Positions 20,300-28,964 of a stretch of DNA of 64,000 nucleotides are shown one piece after another (the first letter of the stretch is position 1; each line of letters begins with the position of its first letter). The stretch spans positions 427,421-491,420 of the forward strand of contig NZ_PGGW01000069.1 in the NCBI RefSeq assembly GCF_002794255.1, given 5' to 3'. Made by a program: the position numbers and the translations under genes. A model generated the notes under the pieces. The model was not told where the DNA came from, searched no databases, and worked only from the letters and a program-made list of their open reading frames with translations. This DNA comes from Streptomyces carminius. GTDB lineage: Bacteria > Actinomycetota > Actinomycetes > Streptomycetales > Streptomycetaceae.

Positions 20300-21588
20300 C
20301 GGCGCACCCCCGCCGCGGGCCCGGTACCGGACGCCGCCACCCGCTCCACCGACCGGTCCGCCCGCCGGGCGAGACCGACCACGCCGGCCAGCCGCTCCAC
20401 CGCCTCGGGCACCTCCCAGTCGTCGCGCCGCAGCGCGGCCAGCGCCTTCGCCGGGGCGACCAGCAGATCCGGGGCACCGGTCTCCAGGGCCCGGACCAGC
20501 ACCGCCCAGCCCGCCTCCCACCGGGCCCGCTCCGGCCGCGCCCCGACGGCGGCCACCACCGCCTCCAGCGCCGCCTGACGCAGGTCGCCCCGCGCCGGCA
20601 GCTCGGCGGCGGCCGGATCGGCCAGCAGCGACTCCGGGTCCGGCAGATCCATCCGGTCCAGGTGGGCGAGGAGTTCGAGCCCCGGCCCGTCCCCCACCGC
20701 GCCCCGCACCAGCAGTGCCAGCACCTCCCGGGAGACACCGGCCGCCGTGGCGAAGGCCAGCAGGGTCAGCGCGGCTTCCCAGCTCCGGGGGGAGGGCCAG
20801 GCACCGCCGCGCCGCGCCTCGGTGCCCGGCAGTCGGTGGATCAGCGTCGGCCGGACCGTCAGGAAGCCGCAGACCGCGCGCCGGGCGAAGGCCACCGCCT
20901 CCGGCAGCCGCTCCGGCACCAGCCGGGGCAGCTCGGCCCGGGGCCAGACCCCGCCCAGCCCGCGCACCACCACCTCCCGGTCGTGCGTCCAGTGCAGGTG
21001 CACGAACCGGTTGGCCAGCGGCGGGCTCAGCTCCCACCCGTCCGCCGCCGACGCGGGCGGGTTGGCGGCGGCCACGATCCGGACGCCCGGCGGCAGCCGC
21101 AGCGCGCCGACCCGCCGCTCCAGGACGACCCGGAGCAGCGCGGCCTGGACCGCGGGGGTGGCGGTGGAGAGCTCGTCGAGGAAGAGCAGCCCCCGCCCGG
21201 CCCGCGCGAGCTCCACGGCCCACTGCGGCGGTGCCATCGGCACCCCCCGTACCGCCGGGTCGTCGCCCAGGACGGGCAGCCCGGAGAAGTCGGACGGCTC
21301 GTGGACGCTGGCGATCACGGTCGTCAGCGGCAGACCGAGGGAGGCGGCGAGCTGCGTCAGGGCGGCGGTCTTGCCGATGCCCGGCTCGCCCCAGAGCAGT
21401 ACGGGCAGGTCGGCCGCGACGGCCAGGGTGAGTGCTTCGAGCTGCTCGTCGGGGCGCGGCTCGGTGGTGGTCGTCCGCAGGAGGGACAGGAGGCCGTCGG
21501 AGACGGCGAGACGGGTGCCGGTCCCGGACGGGCCGGCGGCCGGAGCCGGGACCGGGGCGGACAGGGGCGTGGGTGTGCTGGAGGACAT
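20296..21588 (-). CDS. MoxR-family AAA+ ATPase
   Basis: 430 residues from ATG 21588, where AGGTGAT precedes the codon; GTG 21597 is an alternative. Walker A is LLWGEPGIGKTAALTQ, Walker B is GRGLLFLDELSTATPA, and the sensor region RIVAAANPPASAADGWELSP follows. MoxR ATPases work with VWA-domain proteins, and the VWA/metallopeptidase gene is directly downstream with a four-base overlap. The upstream 490-residue protein is probably the third component. The C-terminal 200 residues are helical and less conserved. The substrate of the machine is unknown. Confidence 0.9.
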   Translation of the reverse strand: MSSSTPTPLSAPVPAPAAGPSGTGTRLAVSDGLLSLLRTTTTEPRPDEQLEALTLAVAADLPVLLWGEPGIGKTAALTQLAASLGLPLTTVIASVHEPSDFSGLPVLGDDPAVRGVPMAPPQWAVELARAGRGLLFLDELSTATPAVQAALLRVVLERRVGALRLPPGVRIVAAANPPASAADGWELSPPLANRFVHLHWTHDREVVVRGLGGVWPRAELPRLVPERLPEAVAFARRAVCGFLTVRPTLIHRLPGTEARRGGAWPSPRSWEAALTLLAFATAAGVSREVLALLVRGAVGDGPGLELLAHLDRMDLPDPESLLADPAAAELPARGDLRQAALEAVVAAVGARPERARWEAGWAVLVRALETGAPDLLVAPAKALAALRRDDWEVPEAVERLAGVVGLARRADRSVERVAASGTGPAAGVRR

Positions 21589-21702
21589 GGGCATCACCTG
21601 GGGCGGGAGGGGGGACGGGGCAGCCCGTCCCGGACGTCATGGGGGTGTGCGGCGCGGAAACGCGCGGCGCGGGAGAGGGGTTCGGGTGGAACGGGTGGCC
21701 GG

Positions 21703-23175
21703 TCAGCGGGTCAGGCCGGTGCGGGGCCGGGCCCGGCTGCTCCGCTTGCGGCGCGGCGCGGAAGGCGTACGGCGGTCGGGCCGGGGACGGCGGCCCGCCG
21801 CCGAGCGCCCCGCCCCCGGGGCGTTCCCGCCTCCCGGTACGGCGGCACCGGGATGCACGGTGACCAGCCCCGAGCGGAAGAGTCCGTGGTCGACGCGGCG
21901 GGCCGCGGCCGACTCCAGTTCCTCCCGGAGCGGCCCGTCGCGCAGGACCGCATCGGGGCCGAGCAGCCCTTCGACCACGGCCAGCGCCCCGGCCACGTCG
22001 CCGTGGCGGAGCCGCTCCCGGACCGCCGGCAGCGCCTCCGGGCTGCGGTGCGCCGCGTCGATCACCCGCAGGCAGGGCAGTGCCGGTCCGCCGAGCGCCA
22101 CCAGCAGTTCCTCCCGGCGCAACTGGGCCGGGTCGTGGTCGACCGCCGTCAGCACCCCGTGCCGGAGCGCGATCCGGTGGGTCTCGCCCCGGCACTCCAC
22201 CCGGTGCGGATCGCCGGGCCCGGGTGCGGTGCCGGTGACGGGGCCGGCCGCAGGTGCCGGGCCGTGTGGTGCCAGTGCCGCGGCGACGAGCGGATGCAGC
22301 CGCCCGGCCGTGACCAGCCCGGCCCGCAGCAGCTCCAGGTCCGGCGGCACCCGGGCCGCCGCCTCCGGCAGCACCGGAAGCGCCGCGGCCTCCTGCGGAG
22401 GCAGTGCCTCCCGCGGCGGCCGGAACACCGGGGCATGGCTGTCGTCCGGGGCGGTGAGTTCGAACACGGCGCGCCTGCGCGTACCGAGCCGCACGGTGAA
22501 CGCTCCGCGCGGCCGTCCCTCGGCCCGCAGCAGCAGCTCCGCCTCGGCGGCCCAGCGCGCCACCGCCCACGGGGAGTCGTGAACGGGAAGCCGGCCGGGC
22601 GGGCCGGGCGGTGCCGCGGCCGGCGGTGCCCCGTCCGCACCGCACCGTCGGGCCAGTTCGCCGCTCCGCGCGGAGTCCCAGAGGTGCCGGTGCAGGTCGA
22701 GCCGGAAACGCCGGTCGGGGTGCGGGTGCGGATGGTGCCCGAAGGGGCCGTTCCCGGGCCCCTCCCACAGGGTCAGGGACATCCGCTGCCCGGCGTCCGC
22801 CCAGGCCGGCGGCGTCCGCACCACCAGTTGCGGCGGCGTGGCACCGGGGTCCCGGTAACGGGCCAGGCAGACGGTGAGGCCGGGCCGCAGCCGCCCGTCG
22901 GGCGCGATCCGGGGCATGTGCCAGCGCAGCAGGTCCGGCGCCAGCCGGCGCAGGTCCGCACGGAGCCGGGTGAGGACATCGGTGCCGTGGCGGTCGCGCA
23001 CGGCGCGCAGATCGAGATCGACGTCGATCCGGGCGGCGGCGCAGGCCCCCGCCCAGTCGCCGACCGCGCGGCGCGCGGTCGCTTTCTCGATCATGGACGG
23101 TGGCACGGCGTACTCACGTACGCGCCGCCACATCGACAGGCGGGTCGGAATCCCGTTCGCGGGGTGAGGTGCCAT
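21703..23175 (-). CDS. Conserved protein of unknown function, MoxR-cluster partner
   Basis: About 490 residues from ATG 23175 (GTG 23181 and ATG 23133 are other choices). The N-terminus after ATG 23133 reads MWRRVREYAVPPSMIEKATA and a helical region DWAGACAAARIDVDLDLRAV follows. The middle is rich in Arg and Pro; the C-terminal 40 residues are a basic, low-complexity tail. No enzyme motif or membrane segment was recognised. It lies 114 bp upstream of the MoxR gene on the same strand, and this arrangement appears to be a Streptomyces feature. I do not recognise the family. Confidence 0.75.
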   Translation of the reverse strand: MAPHPANGIPTRLSMWRRVREYAVPPSMIEKATARRAVGDWAGACAAARIDVDLDLRAVRDRHGTDVLTRLRADLRRLAPDLLRWHMPRIAPDGRLRPGLTVCLARYRDPGATPPQLVVRTPPAWADAGQRMSLTLWEGPGNGPFGHHPHPHPDRRFRLDLHRHLWDSARSGELARRCGADGAPPAAAPPGPPGRLPVHDSPWAVARWAAEAELLLRAEGRPRGAFTVRLGTRRRAVFELTAPDDSHAPVFRPPREALPPQEAAALPVLPEAAARVPPDLELLRAGLVTAGRLHPLVAAALAPHGPAPAAGPVTGTAPGPGDPHRVECRGETHRIALRHGVLTAVDHDPAQLRREELLVALGGPALPCLRVIDAAHRSPEALPAVRERLRHGDVAGALAVVEGLLGPDAVLRDGPLREELESAAARRVDHGLFRSGLVTVHPGAAVPGGGNAPGAGRSAAGRRPRPDRRTPSAPRRKRSSRARPRTGLTR

Positions 23176-23611
23176 CAGCACTCACCCTGAGCGAACGATT
23201 CCCCCAATCCACACGAGGAGAAGTTCTTCATCCCCGGCATCGTAACCACACCGGCGGTGATCTGTCAGTCGCCCCGGACCGCTCACCGTCCTTCCCCGGC
23301 GCGCGCCGCGACGCCCGGGACCGGGCCTCGGGCGTCTTCTTCCGGCCCGCCCGCGGTCCGGATGAGACCGGACGAGAACCGTCCGGTACCGCGACCGGCG
23401 GGGCCTGTCGGTCAAGGAGCGGCGTCCGGTGCCGGAGTCCCCCGCCCGGAGACCGGGAAGGTGATCGCAAGACGGCCGGAAGCACTCGTGACGGGCCTGC
23501 TCGCGCTTCCGGCCGACATGGCACGGGGCACACCCCGGTGGGGGCCGGGAAGCCCGCGCCGGGGGCGTCCTCCGGCCCGTCCGCGGTACGGGCGGGGCCG
23601 GGCGGGCGTGG
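23176..23611. other. 436-bp gap with a long-loop hairpin
   Basis: Between hemW and the MoxR cluster I see no gene. CGGCCGGAAGC at 23473-23483 is exactly complementary to GCTTCCGGCCG at 23505-23515 around a 21-base loop, which could terminate hemW transcripts. The part from 23176 to 23260, including the less GC-rich GAACGATTCCCCCAATCC and GAGGAGAAGTTCTTCATC, is the likely promoter region of the unknown-function gene. Confidence 0.55.
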
Positions 23612-24844
23612 TCAGTCCACCAGGTCGCGCACCACCGCGTCGGCCAGCAGCCGGCCGCGCAGGGTGAGTGCCGCGCGGCCGCGCTCGTAGGCGTCCGGGC
23701 GCAGCAGTCCGTCGGCCAGCGCCCGCCCGGCGGCCCGGGCACCGGCCGGGGCGAGTACGTCCAGCGGCACGCCGTCCACCAGCCGCAGCTCCAGCAGGAT
23801 CCGCTCCACGCGCCGGTCGGCGTCGTCCAGCACCTCGCGGCCCGCGCCCGGTGAGCGGCCCTCGGTGAGCGCCTGGGCGTACGCGCCGGGGTGCTTGACG
23901 TTCCACCACCGGACACCCCCGACGTGGCTGTGCGCCCCCGGGCCCGCGCCCCACCAGTCGGCGCCGGTCCAGTACAGCTCGTTGTGGCGGCAGCGGGCGG
24001 CCTCGCCGGTCGCCCAGTTGGACACCTCGTACCAGGCCAGACCGGCCGCCGACAGCATCTCCTCGGTGATCAGATAGCGGTCGGCGTGCACGTCGTCGTC
24101 GGTCATGGGCACCTCGCCGCGCCGGATGCGGCGGGCCAGCGCGGTGCCCTCCTCGACGATCAGGGCGTACGCCGAGACGTGGTCCGGCCCGGCGCCGAGC
24201 GCGGCGTCCAGGGAGGCCCGCCAGTCGTCGTCGCTCTCGCCCGGGGTGCCGTAGATCAGGTCCAGGTTGACGTGCTCGAAGCCCGCCGCGCGGGCCTCGG
24301 CCACGCACGCCTCGGGGCGGCCGGGGGTGTGGGTGCGGTCCAGGACGGCCAGGACGTGCCGCCGGGCGCTCTGCATGCCGAAGGAGATCCGGTTGAAGCC
24401 CGCCTCGCGCAGCGCGGCCAGGTACGCCGGGTCCACGGACTCCGGGTTGGCCTCCGTGGTGATCTCGGCGCCCTCGGCCAGCCCGAACTCGGCACGGACC
24501 GCGGCGAGCATCCGCCCCAGGTCGGCGGCGGGCAGCAGGGTCGGCGTGCCGCCCCCGACGAAGACCGTCTCCACCGGCCGCGGATCGTCCCCGAGTACCT
24601 TGCGGGCCAGCCGCACCTCCTCGGCCAGGAGGTCCGCGTAGTTCTCCCGGGAGGCCAGCACGCCGCCGGTGCCGCGCAGCTCACTCGCGGTGTAGGTGTT
24701 GAAGTCGCAGTAGCCGCAGCGCGTCGCGCAGTACGGCACGTGCAGGTAGAAGCCGAGCGGGCGGTCGGCGGCGCCCGCCAGGGCGGACGCGGGCAGGGAC
24801 CCGTCGGCGGGGACGGGCTCGCCGTCGGGCGGTGCGGAGGGCAT
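23612..24844 (-). CDS. hemW: Radical SAM heme chaperone HemW
   Basis: 410 residues from ATG 24844 (an ATG three codons earlier is possible). The radical SAM cluster motif is CATRCGYCDFN, i.e. CxxxCxxC plus the extra D-F-N typical of HemW/HemN. ETVFVGGGTPTLL and the GEGW-like E region follow. HemW binds heme and delivers it to membrane respiratory proteins; it is not the coproporphyrinogen dehydrogenase HemN, which carries extra residues near the N-terminus. Its neighbours DUF3097, an MBL hydrolase and hrcA match the Streptomyces order. Confidence 0.93.
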   Translation of the reverse strand: MPSAPPDGEPVPADGSLPASALAGAADRPLGFYLHVPYCATRCGYCDFNTYTASELRGTGGVLASRENYADLLAEEVRLARKVLGDDPRPVETVFVGGGTPTLLPAADLGRMLAAVRAEFGLAEGAEITTEANPESVDPAYLAALREAGFNRISFGMQSARRHVLAVLDRTHTPGRPEACVAEARAAGFEHVNLDLIYGTPGESDDDWRASLDAALGAGPDHVSAYALIVEEGTALARRIRRGEVPMTDDDVHADRYLITEEMLSAAGLAWYEVSNWATGEAARCRHNELYWTGADWWGAGPGAHSHVGGVRWWNVKHPGAYAQALTEGRSPGAGREVLDDADRRVERILLELRLVDGVPLDVLAPAGARAAGRALADGLLRPDAYERGRAALTLRGRLLADAVVRDLVD

Positions 24845-24902
24845 GCCGTCCATTGTCCGGCATCCGCTCCGGTACCGGGCACCGGCGCCGGGCGGCGCGG
24901 GG

Positions 24903-25748
24903 TCACGGCCCGGCGGGACCGCCCACCGTGACGTGGTCGATCAGCCGCTCCACCGGGCCGAGCAGTCCCGGCTCCAGATCCGTGTAGCTGCGCACGCACC
25001 CCAGGATCCGCTGCCAGGCCGCGCCGGTGTTCTCCGGCCAGCCCAGCGCCCGGCACACGCCCGTCTTCCAGTCCTGGCCGCGCGGGATCACCGGCCAGGC
25101 GTCGATGCCCAGCGCGGACGGCTTCACCGCCTGCCAGACGTCGACGTACGGATGGCCGACCACCAGCACGTCCTCGCCGGTCACCCGCGCGGCGATCCGC
25201 GACTCCTTCGAGCCGGGCACCAGATGGTCCACCAGCACCCCCAGCCGGGCGTCGGGGGTGGGGCCGAACGCCTCGACGACCGCCGGCAGGTCGTCGACGC
25301 CCTCCAGGTACTCCACGACGACCCCCTCGACCCGCAGGTCGTCGCCCCAGACCTTCTCCACCAGCTCCGCGTCGTGGCGCCCCTCGACGTAGATCCGCCC
25401 GGCCCGCGCCACCCGGGCCCGGGCGCCGGGCACGGCGAGCGAGCCGGAGGCGGTGCGCCGGGGCGCGGCCGGGGCGGGCGGGGCCGCCGCCCTGGGCCGC
25501 ACCAGGGTGACGGCCTTCCCCTCCAGCAGGAAGCCGCGCGGCTCCATCGGGAAGACCCGGTGCCTGCCGAACCGGTCCTCCAGCGTGACGGTGAGGCCCT
25601 GCGCCGTCTTCTCGCAGCGCACCACGGCCCCGCAGAAGCCGGTGGTGACCTCCTCCACCACCAGGTCCGGCTCGGCGGGCACCTCGGGCGCGGGACACCT
25701 CCGCTTCCAGGGCGGGGTCAGGTCGGGACCGTACTGTCTGCTGCGCAT
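24903..25748 (-). CDS. DUF3097-family protein
   Basis: 281 residues from ATG 25748. MRSRQYGPDLTPPWKRR, the middle GRIYVEGRHDAELVEKVWG and the C-terminal PVIPRGQDWKTGVCRALGW match the actinobacterial DUF3097 family, which has a Toprim-like segment around VEGRHDAEL. The function is unknown. It lies between hemW and the MBL gene on the minus strand, as in many streptomycetes. Confidence 0.9.
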   Translation of the reverse strand: MRSRQYGPDLTPPWKRRCPAPEVPAEPDLVVEEVTTGFCGAVVRCEKTAQGLTVTLEDRFGRHRVFPMEPRGFLLEGKAVTLVRPRAAAPPAPAAPRRTASGSLAVPGARARVARAGRIYVEGRHDAELVEKVWGDDLRVEGVVVEYLEGVDDLPAVVEAFGPTPDARLGVLVDHLVPGSKESRIAARVTGEDVLVVGHPYVDVWQAVKPSALGIDAWPVIPRGQDWKTGVCRALGWPENTGAAWQRILGCVRSYTDLEPGLLGPVERLIDHVTVGGPAGP

Positions 25749-25774
25749 GCGGTCATTGTGTTACGCGCGCGGCC

Positions 25775-26491
25775 TCACGAAACGCCGAAGCGCCGGGCCA
25801 GTCCGTCGCGCTGGGCGCGCACGAAGGCGGCGTCCACCACCGCGCCGTGTCCGGGCACGTACACCGCGTCCTCGCCGCCCAGCTCCAGCAGCCGGTCCAG
25901 GGCGGCGGGCCAGTGCACGGGATGGGCGTCCGGGCCGGCCTGCGGCTCGCCCGACTCCTCCACCAGATCGCCGCAGAAGACCACCGGCCGCCCGCCGGGG
26001 CCGGCGGGCGGCACCAGGACGGCCAGGTCGTAGGCGGTGTGCCCGGGCCCGGCGTTGACCAGCAGCGCCTCCCGGCCGCCCAGCGGGACGGTCAGCTCGC
26101 CGGGCACCCGGTGGTGCGGGCACACCAGCACGTCGACGGCCTGGGCGGTCTCCTCCCGGTCCGCACCGTGCCGCACCGCGTCGTCCCGCAGCTCGTCCCG
26201 CGAGCGCGCCAGCCACTCGTCGCACCCCACCGACCCGTAGACCTCCACCCCGGCGAAGGCGGCCGTGCCCAGGACGTGGTCGAAGTGCGGATGGGTCAGT
26301 GCCACATGGGTCGCCGGACGGCCCAGCAGGCCGCGCAGCTCCCGCCGGATCCGCGCGCCCTCGCGCAGCGAGGCCCCGGTGTCCACCACGAGCACCCCCT
26401 CGGCGCCCGCGACGGCGCCGACCGTGTGGTCCCAGCCGGGCAGACGGTGACGTACGACTCCCGGTGCGAGCTCTTCCCATCCGGCGTCCAT
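25775..26491 (-). CDS. MBL-fold metallo-hydrolase
   Basis: 238 residues from ATG 26491. The metallo-beta-lactamase motif is LTHPHFDHVLGTA (HxHxDH variant HPHFDH), with further metal ligands at GPGHTAYDLAV and the late VPGHGAVV. These bind two metal ions and catalyse hydrolysis of an unknown substrate; glyoxalase-II-like thioester hydrolysis is one possibility. It is divergent from hrcA with 199 bp between starts, so its promoter shares that region with the CIRCE operator. Confidence 0.88.
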   Translation of the reverse strand: MDAGWEELAPGVVRHRLPGWDHTVGAVAGAEGVLVVDTGASLREGARIRRELRGLLGRPATHVALTHPHFDHVLGTAAFAGVEVYGSVGCDEWLARSRDELRDDAVRHGADREETAQAVDVLVCPHHRVPGELTVPLGGREALLVNAGPGHTAYDLAVLVPPAGPGGRPVVFCGDLVEESGEPQAGPDAHPVHWPAALDRLLELGGEDAVYVPGHGAVVDAAFVRAQRDGLARRFGVS

Positions 26492-26622
26492 ACGGCGACG
26501 CTAGCGCCACCGGGCCGGTCGTGCCCGCCGGGCGGCGGGGGCGGGCCGCTCCGCTCCGTGCCCGGCTCGGCCGCCGCCCTTGCCCTGGCCGTGGTCACCG
26601 GCCGTACACTGGCTCAGGGGAA

Positions 26623-26649
26623 CTGGCACTCACCTGCCGAGAGTGCCAG
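26623..26649. promoter_or_regulatory. CIRCE operator of hrcA-dnaJ
   Basis: CTGGCACTC, a nine-base spacer, then GAGTGCCAG: a perfect 9-9-9 inverted repeat matching the CIRCE core GCACTC-N9-GAGTGC. HrcA binds it and represses the heat-shock genes. It lies 42 bp upstream of the hrcA GTG. TTGCCC (26580) and TACACT (26605) could form the promoter but are spaced by 19. Confidence 0.93.
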
Positions 26650-26690
26650 AGAAGCAATCGGAAAGACGGCCGGACGGGAGGTGCGCCGAA

Positions 26691-27707
26691 GTGCTCAGCG
26701 AACGCAGACTCGAGGTGCTGCGCGCCATCGTCCAGGACTACGTCGGCACCCAGGAGCCGGTGGGTTCCAAGGCGCTGACCGAGCGGCACAACCTGCAGGT
26801 CTCCCCGGCCACGGTGCGCAACGACATGGCGGTCCTGGAGGACGAGGGCTACATCGCCCAGCCGCACACCAGCGCGGGCCGCATCCCGACCGACAAGGGG
26901 TACCGGCTGTTCGTCGACCGGCTGGCGGGGGTCAAGCCGCTGTCCAAGCCGGAGCGGAGGGCGATCCAGAACTTCCTGGAGGGCGCCGTCGACCTCGACG
27001 ACGTCGTCGGCCGCACGGTGCGGCTGCTGGCGCAGCTCACCCGGCAGGTGGCGGTCGTCCAGTACCCCTCGCTGACCCGTTCGACCGTGCGCCATGTCGA
27101 GCTGCTGCTGCTCGCCCCCTCGCGGCTGATGCTCGTGCTGATCACGGACACCGGGCGGGTCGAGCAGCGCGTGGTGGACTGCCCCGCCCCCGTCTCCGAG
27201 GCGTCCCTGGCGGATCTGCGGGCCCGGCTCAACAGCCGGGTGGTCGGCCAGCGCTTCTCCGAGGTGCCCAGGCTGGTGCAGGACCTGCCGGAGTCCTTCG
27301 ACGCCGAGGACCGGGGGACGGTCTCCACCGTGCTCGCCACGCTTCTTGAGACACTGGTGGAGGAGACCGAGGAGCGGCTGATGATCGGCGGCACCGCCAA
27401 TCTGACCCGCTTCGCGCACGACTTCCCCCTGACGATCCGGCCGGTGCTGGAGGCGCTGGAGGAGCAGGTCGTGCTGCTCCGACTGCTGGGAGAGACCGAG
27501 GACTCCACCATGACGGTGCGAATCGGTCATGAGAACGCACACGAGGGGCTGAACTCCACGTCGGTCGTCTCGGTCGGTTACGGTTCGGGCGACGAGGCGG
27601 TCGCCAAGCTCGGTGTGGTCGGACCGACCCGCATGGACTACCCCGGAACGATGGGAGCGGTACGCGCAGTGGCACGTTACGTCGGACAGATCCTCGCGGA
27701 GTCGTAA
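26691..27707 (+). CDS. hrcA: Heat-inducible transcription repressor HrcA
   Basis: 338 residues from GTG 26691. The N-terminal winged HTH (LSERRLEVLRAIVQDYVGTQ, then EPVGSKALTERHNLQVSPAT) is typical, followed by a GAF-like dimerisation domain and the conserved C-terminal NVSVRIGHEN-type motif (MTVRIGHENAHEGLNSTSVV). It binds CIRCE and represses heat-shock genes; here the CIRCE lies in its own leader, so it is autoregulated. The dnaJ gene follows immediately. Confidence 0.97.
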   Translation: MLSERRLEVLRAIVQDYVGTQEPVGSKALTERHNLQVSPATVRNDMAVLEDEGYIAQPHTSAGRIPTDKGYRLFVDRLAGVKPLSKPERRAIQNFLEGAVDLDDVVGRTVRLLAQLTRQVAVVQYPSLTRSTVRHVELLLLAPSRLMLVLITDTGRVEQRVVDCPAPVSEASLADLRARLNSRVVGQRFSEVPRLVQDLPESFDAEDRGTVSTVLATLLETLVEETEERLMIGGTANLTRFAHDFPLTIRPVLEALEEQVVLLRLLGETEDSTMTVRIGHENAHEGLNSTSVVSVGYGSGDEAVAKLGVVGPTRMDYPGTMGAVRAVARYVGQILAES

Positions 27708-28841
27708 GTGGCGACGGACTACTACGCGGTCCTGGGCGTGCAGCGCGATGCCTCGCAGGACGAGATCAAGAAGGCATTCCGGAGGCTCGCGCGCGAGCTC
27801 CACCCGGACGTGAACCCGGATCCGAAGACCCAGGAGCGGTTCAAGGAGATCAACACCGCCTACGAGGTGCTCTCCGATCCGCAGAAGAAGCAGATGTACG
27901 ACCTGGGCGGCGACCCGATGGGCGGCGCCGGGGCGGGCCGGGGCGGCGGCTTCGGCACCGGGTTCGGGAACTTCTCGGACATCATGGACGCCTTCTTCGG
28001 CGCCGCCACGCAGCGCGGGCCGCGGTCCCGCACCCGGCGCGGCCAGGACGCGATGATCCGGCTCGACATCGAGCTGGACGAGGCCGCCTTCGGCACCACC
28101 AAGGACATCCAGGTGGACACCGCGGTCGTCTGCACGACGTGCAGCGGCGAGGGCGCGGCCCCGGGCACGACGGCGCAGACCTGCGACATGTGCCGCGGCC
28201 GCGGTGAGGTCTCGCAGGTCACCCGCTCCTTCCTGGGGCAGGTCATGACCTCGCGGCCCTGCCCGCAGTGCCACGGGTTCGGCACGATCGTGCCGAATCC
28301 GTGCCCGGAGTGCGCGGGCGACGGGCGCATCCGCTCCCGGCGCAGCCTGACGGTGAAGATCCCGGCCGGGGTGGACAACGGCACCCGCATCCAGCTCGCC
28401 GGCGAGGGGGAGATCGGCCCCGGCGGCGGTCCGGCGGGTGACCTGTACGTGGAGATCCACGAGGTCCCGCACCCGGTCTTCCAGCGCCGCGGCGACGACC
28501 TGCACTGCACGGTCACCCTCCCCATGACGGCGGCGGCGCTGGGCACCAAGGTCCCGCTGGAGACGCTGGACGGCATGGAGGAGATCGACGTCCGGCCCGG
28601 CACCCAGTCCGGCCAGTCGGTCCCGCTCCACCAGCGCGGTGTGACGCATCTGCGCGGCGGCGGCCGGGGCGACCTGATCGTCCATGTCGAGGTCCAGACC
28701 CCGTCGAAGCTGGACGCGGAGCAGGAGGAGCTGCTGCGCAGGCTGGCCAAGCTGCGGGGCGAGGAGCGGCCGCTGGGCCAGTTCCAGCCGGGGCAGCAGG
28801 GTCTGTTCTCGCGGTTGAAGGATGCGTTCAACGGGCGGTGA
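27708..28841 (+). CDS. dnaJ: Chaperone DnaJ (second copy type)
   Basis: 377 residues from GTG 27708, placed directly after the hrcA stop; the GGAG ribosome-binding site lies inside the hrcA end. The J-domain HPD is at residues 32-34, a Gly-rich segment follows, then four CxxCxGxG zinc-finger repeats (CTTCSGEGA, CDMCRGRGE, CPQCHGFGT, CPECAGDGR) and the C-terminal substrate-binding domains. It stimulates DnaK. Co-transcription with hrcA places it under CIRCE control, as is known for dnaJ2 in Streptomyces. Confidence 0.97.
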   Translation: MATDYYAVLGVQRDASQDEIKKAFRRLARELHPDVNPDPKTQERFKEINTAYEVLSDPQKKQMYDLGGDPMGGAGAGRGGGFGTGFGNFSDIMDAFFGAATQRGPRSRTRRGQDAMIRLDIELDEAAFGTTKDIQVDTAVVCTTCSGEGAAPGTTAQTCDMCRGRGEVSQVTRSFLGQVMTSRPCPQCHGFGTIVPNPCPECAGDGRIRSRRSLTVKIPAGVDNGTRIQLAGEGEIGPGGGPAGDLYVEIHEVPHPVFQRRGDDLHCTVTLPMTAAALGTKVPLETLDGMEEIDVRPGTQSGQSVPLHQRGVTHLRGGGRGDLIVHVEVQTPSKLDAEQEELLRRLAKLRGEERPLGQFQPGQQGLFSRLKDAFNGR

Positions 28842-28964
28842 CGGGCCGTACGCCCGTGCCGTGCCCGTGCCCGCCGCCTTGCTCACCGGCGTGTTCACCA
28901 CCGCCGTGTTCACCGGTGGGCCCGCCGCCGTGTCCGCCGACGCGCCCGTCCGCCCGGAGGCCGT

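Noticed and set aside
18926..22768. A 1280-codon minus-strand open frame suggesting one giant protein
   Set aside because: The real genes are the VWA protein (GTG 20299) and the MoxR gene in another frame. The upstream part is a low-complexity Arg/Ala shadow without domains.
24256..25698. 480-codon minus-strand frame across hemW and DUF3097
   Set aside because: It is a different frame from both recognisable genes and translates into low-complexity Arg/Gly/Ala.
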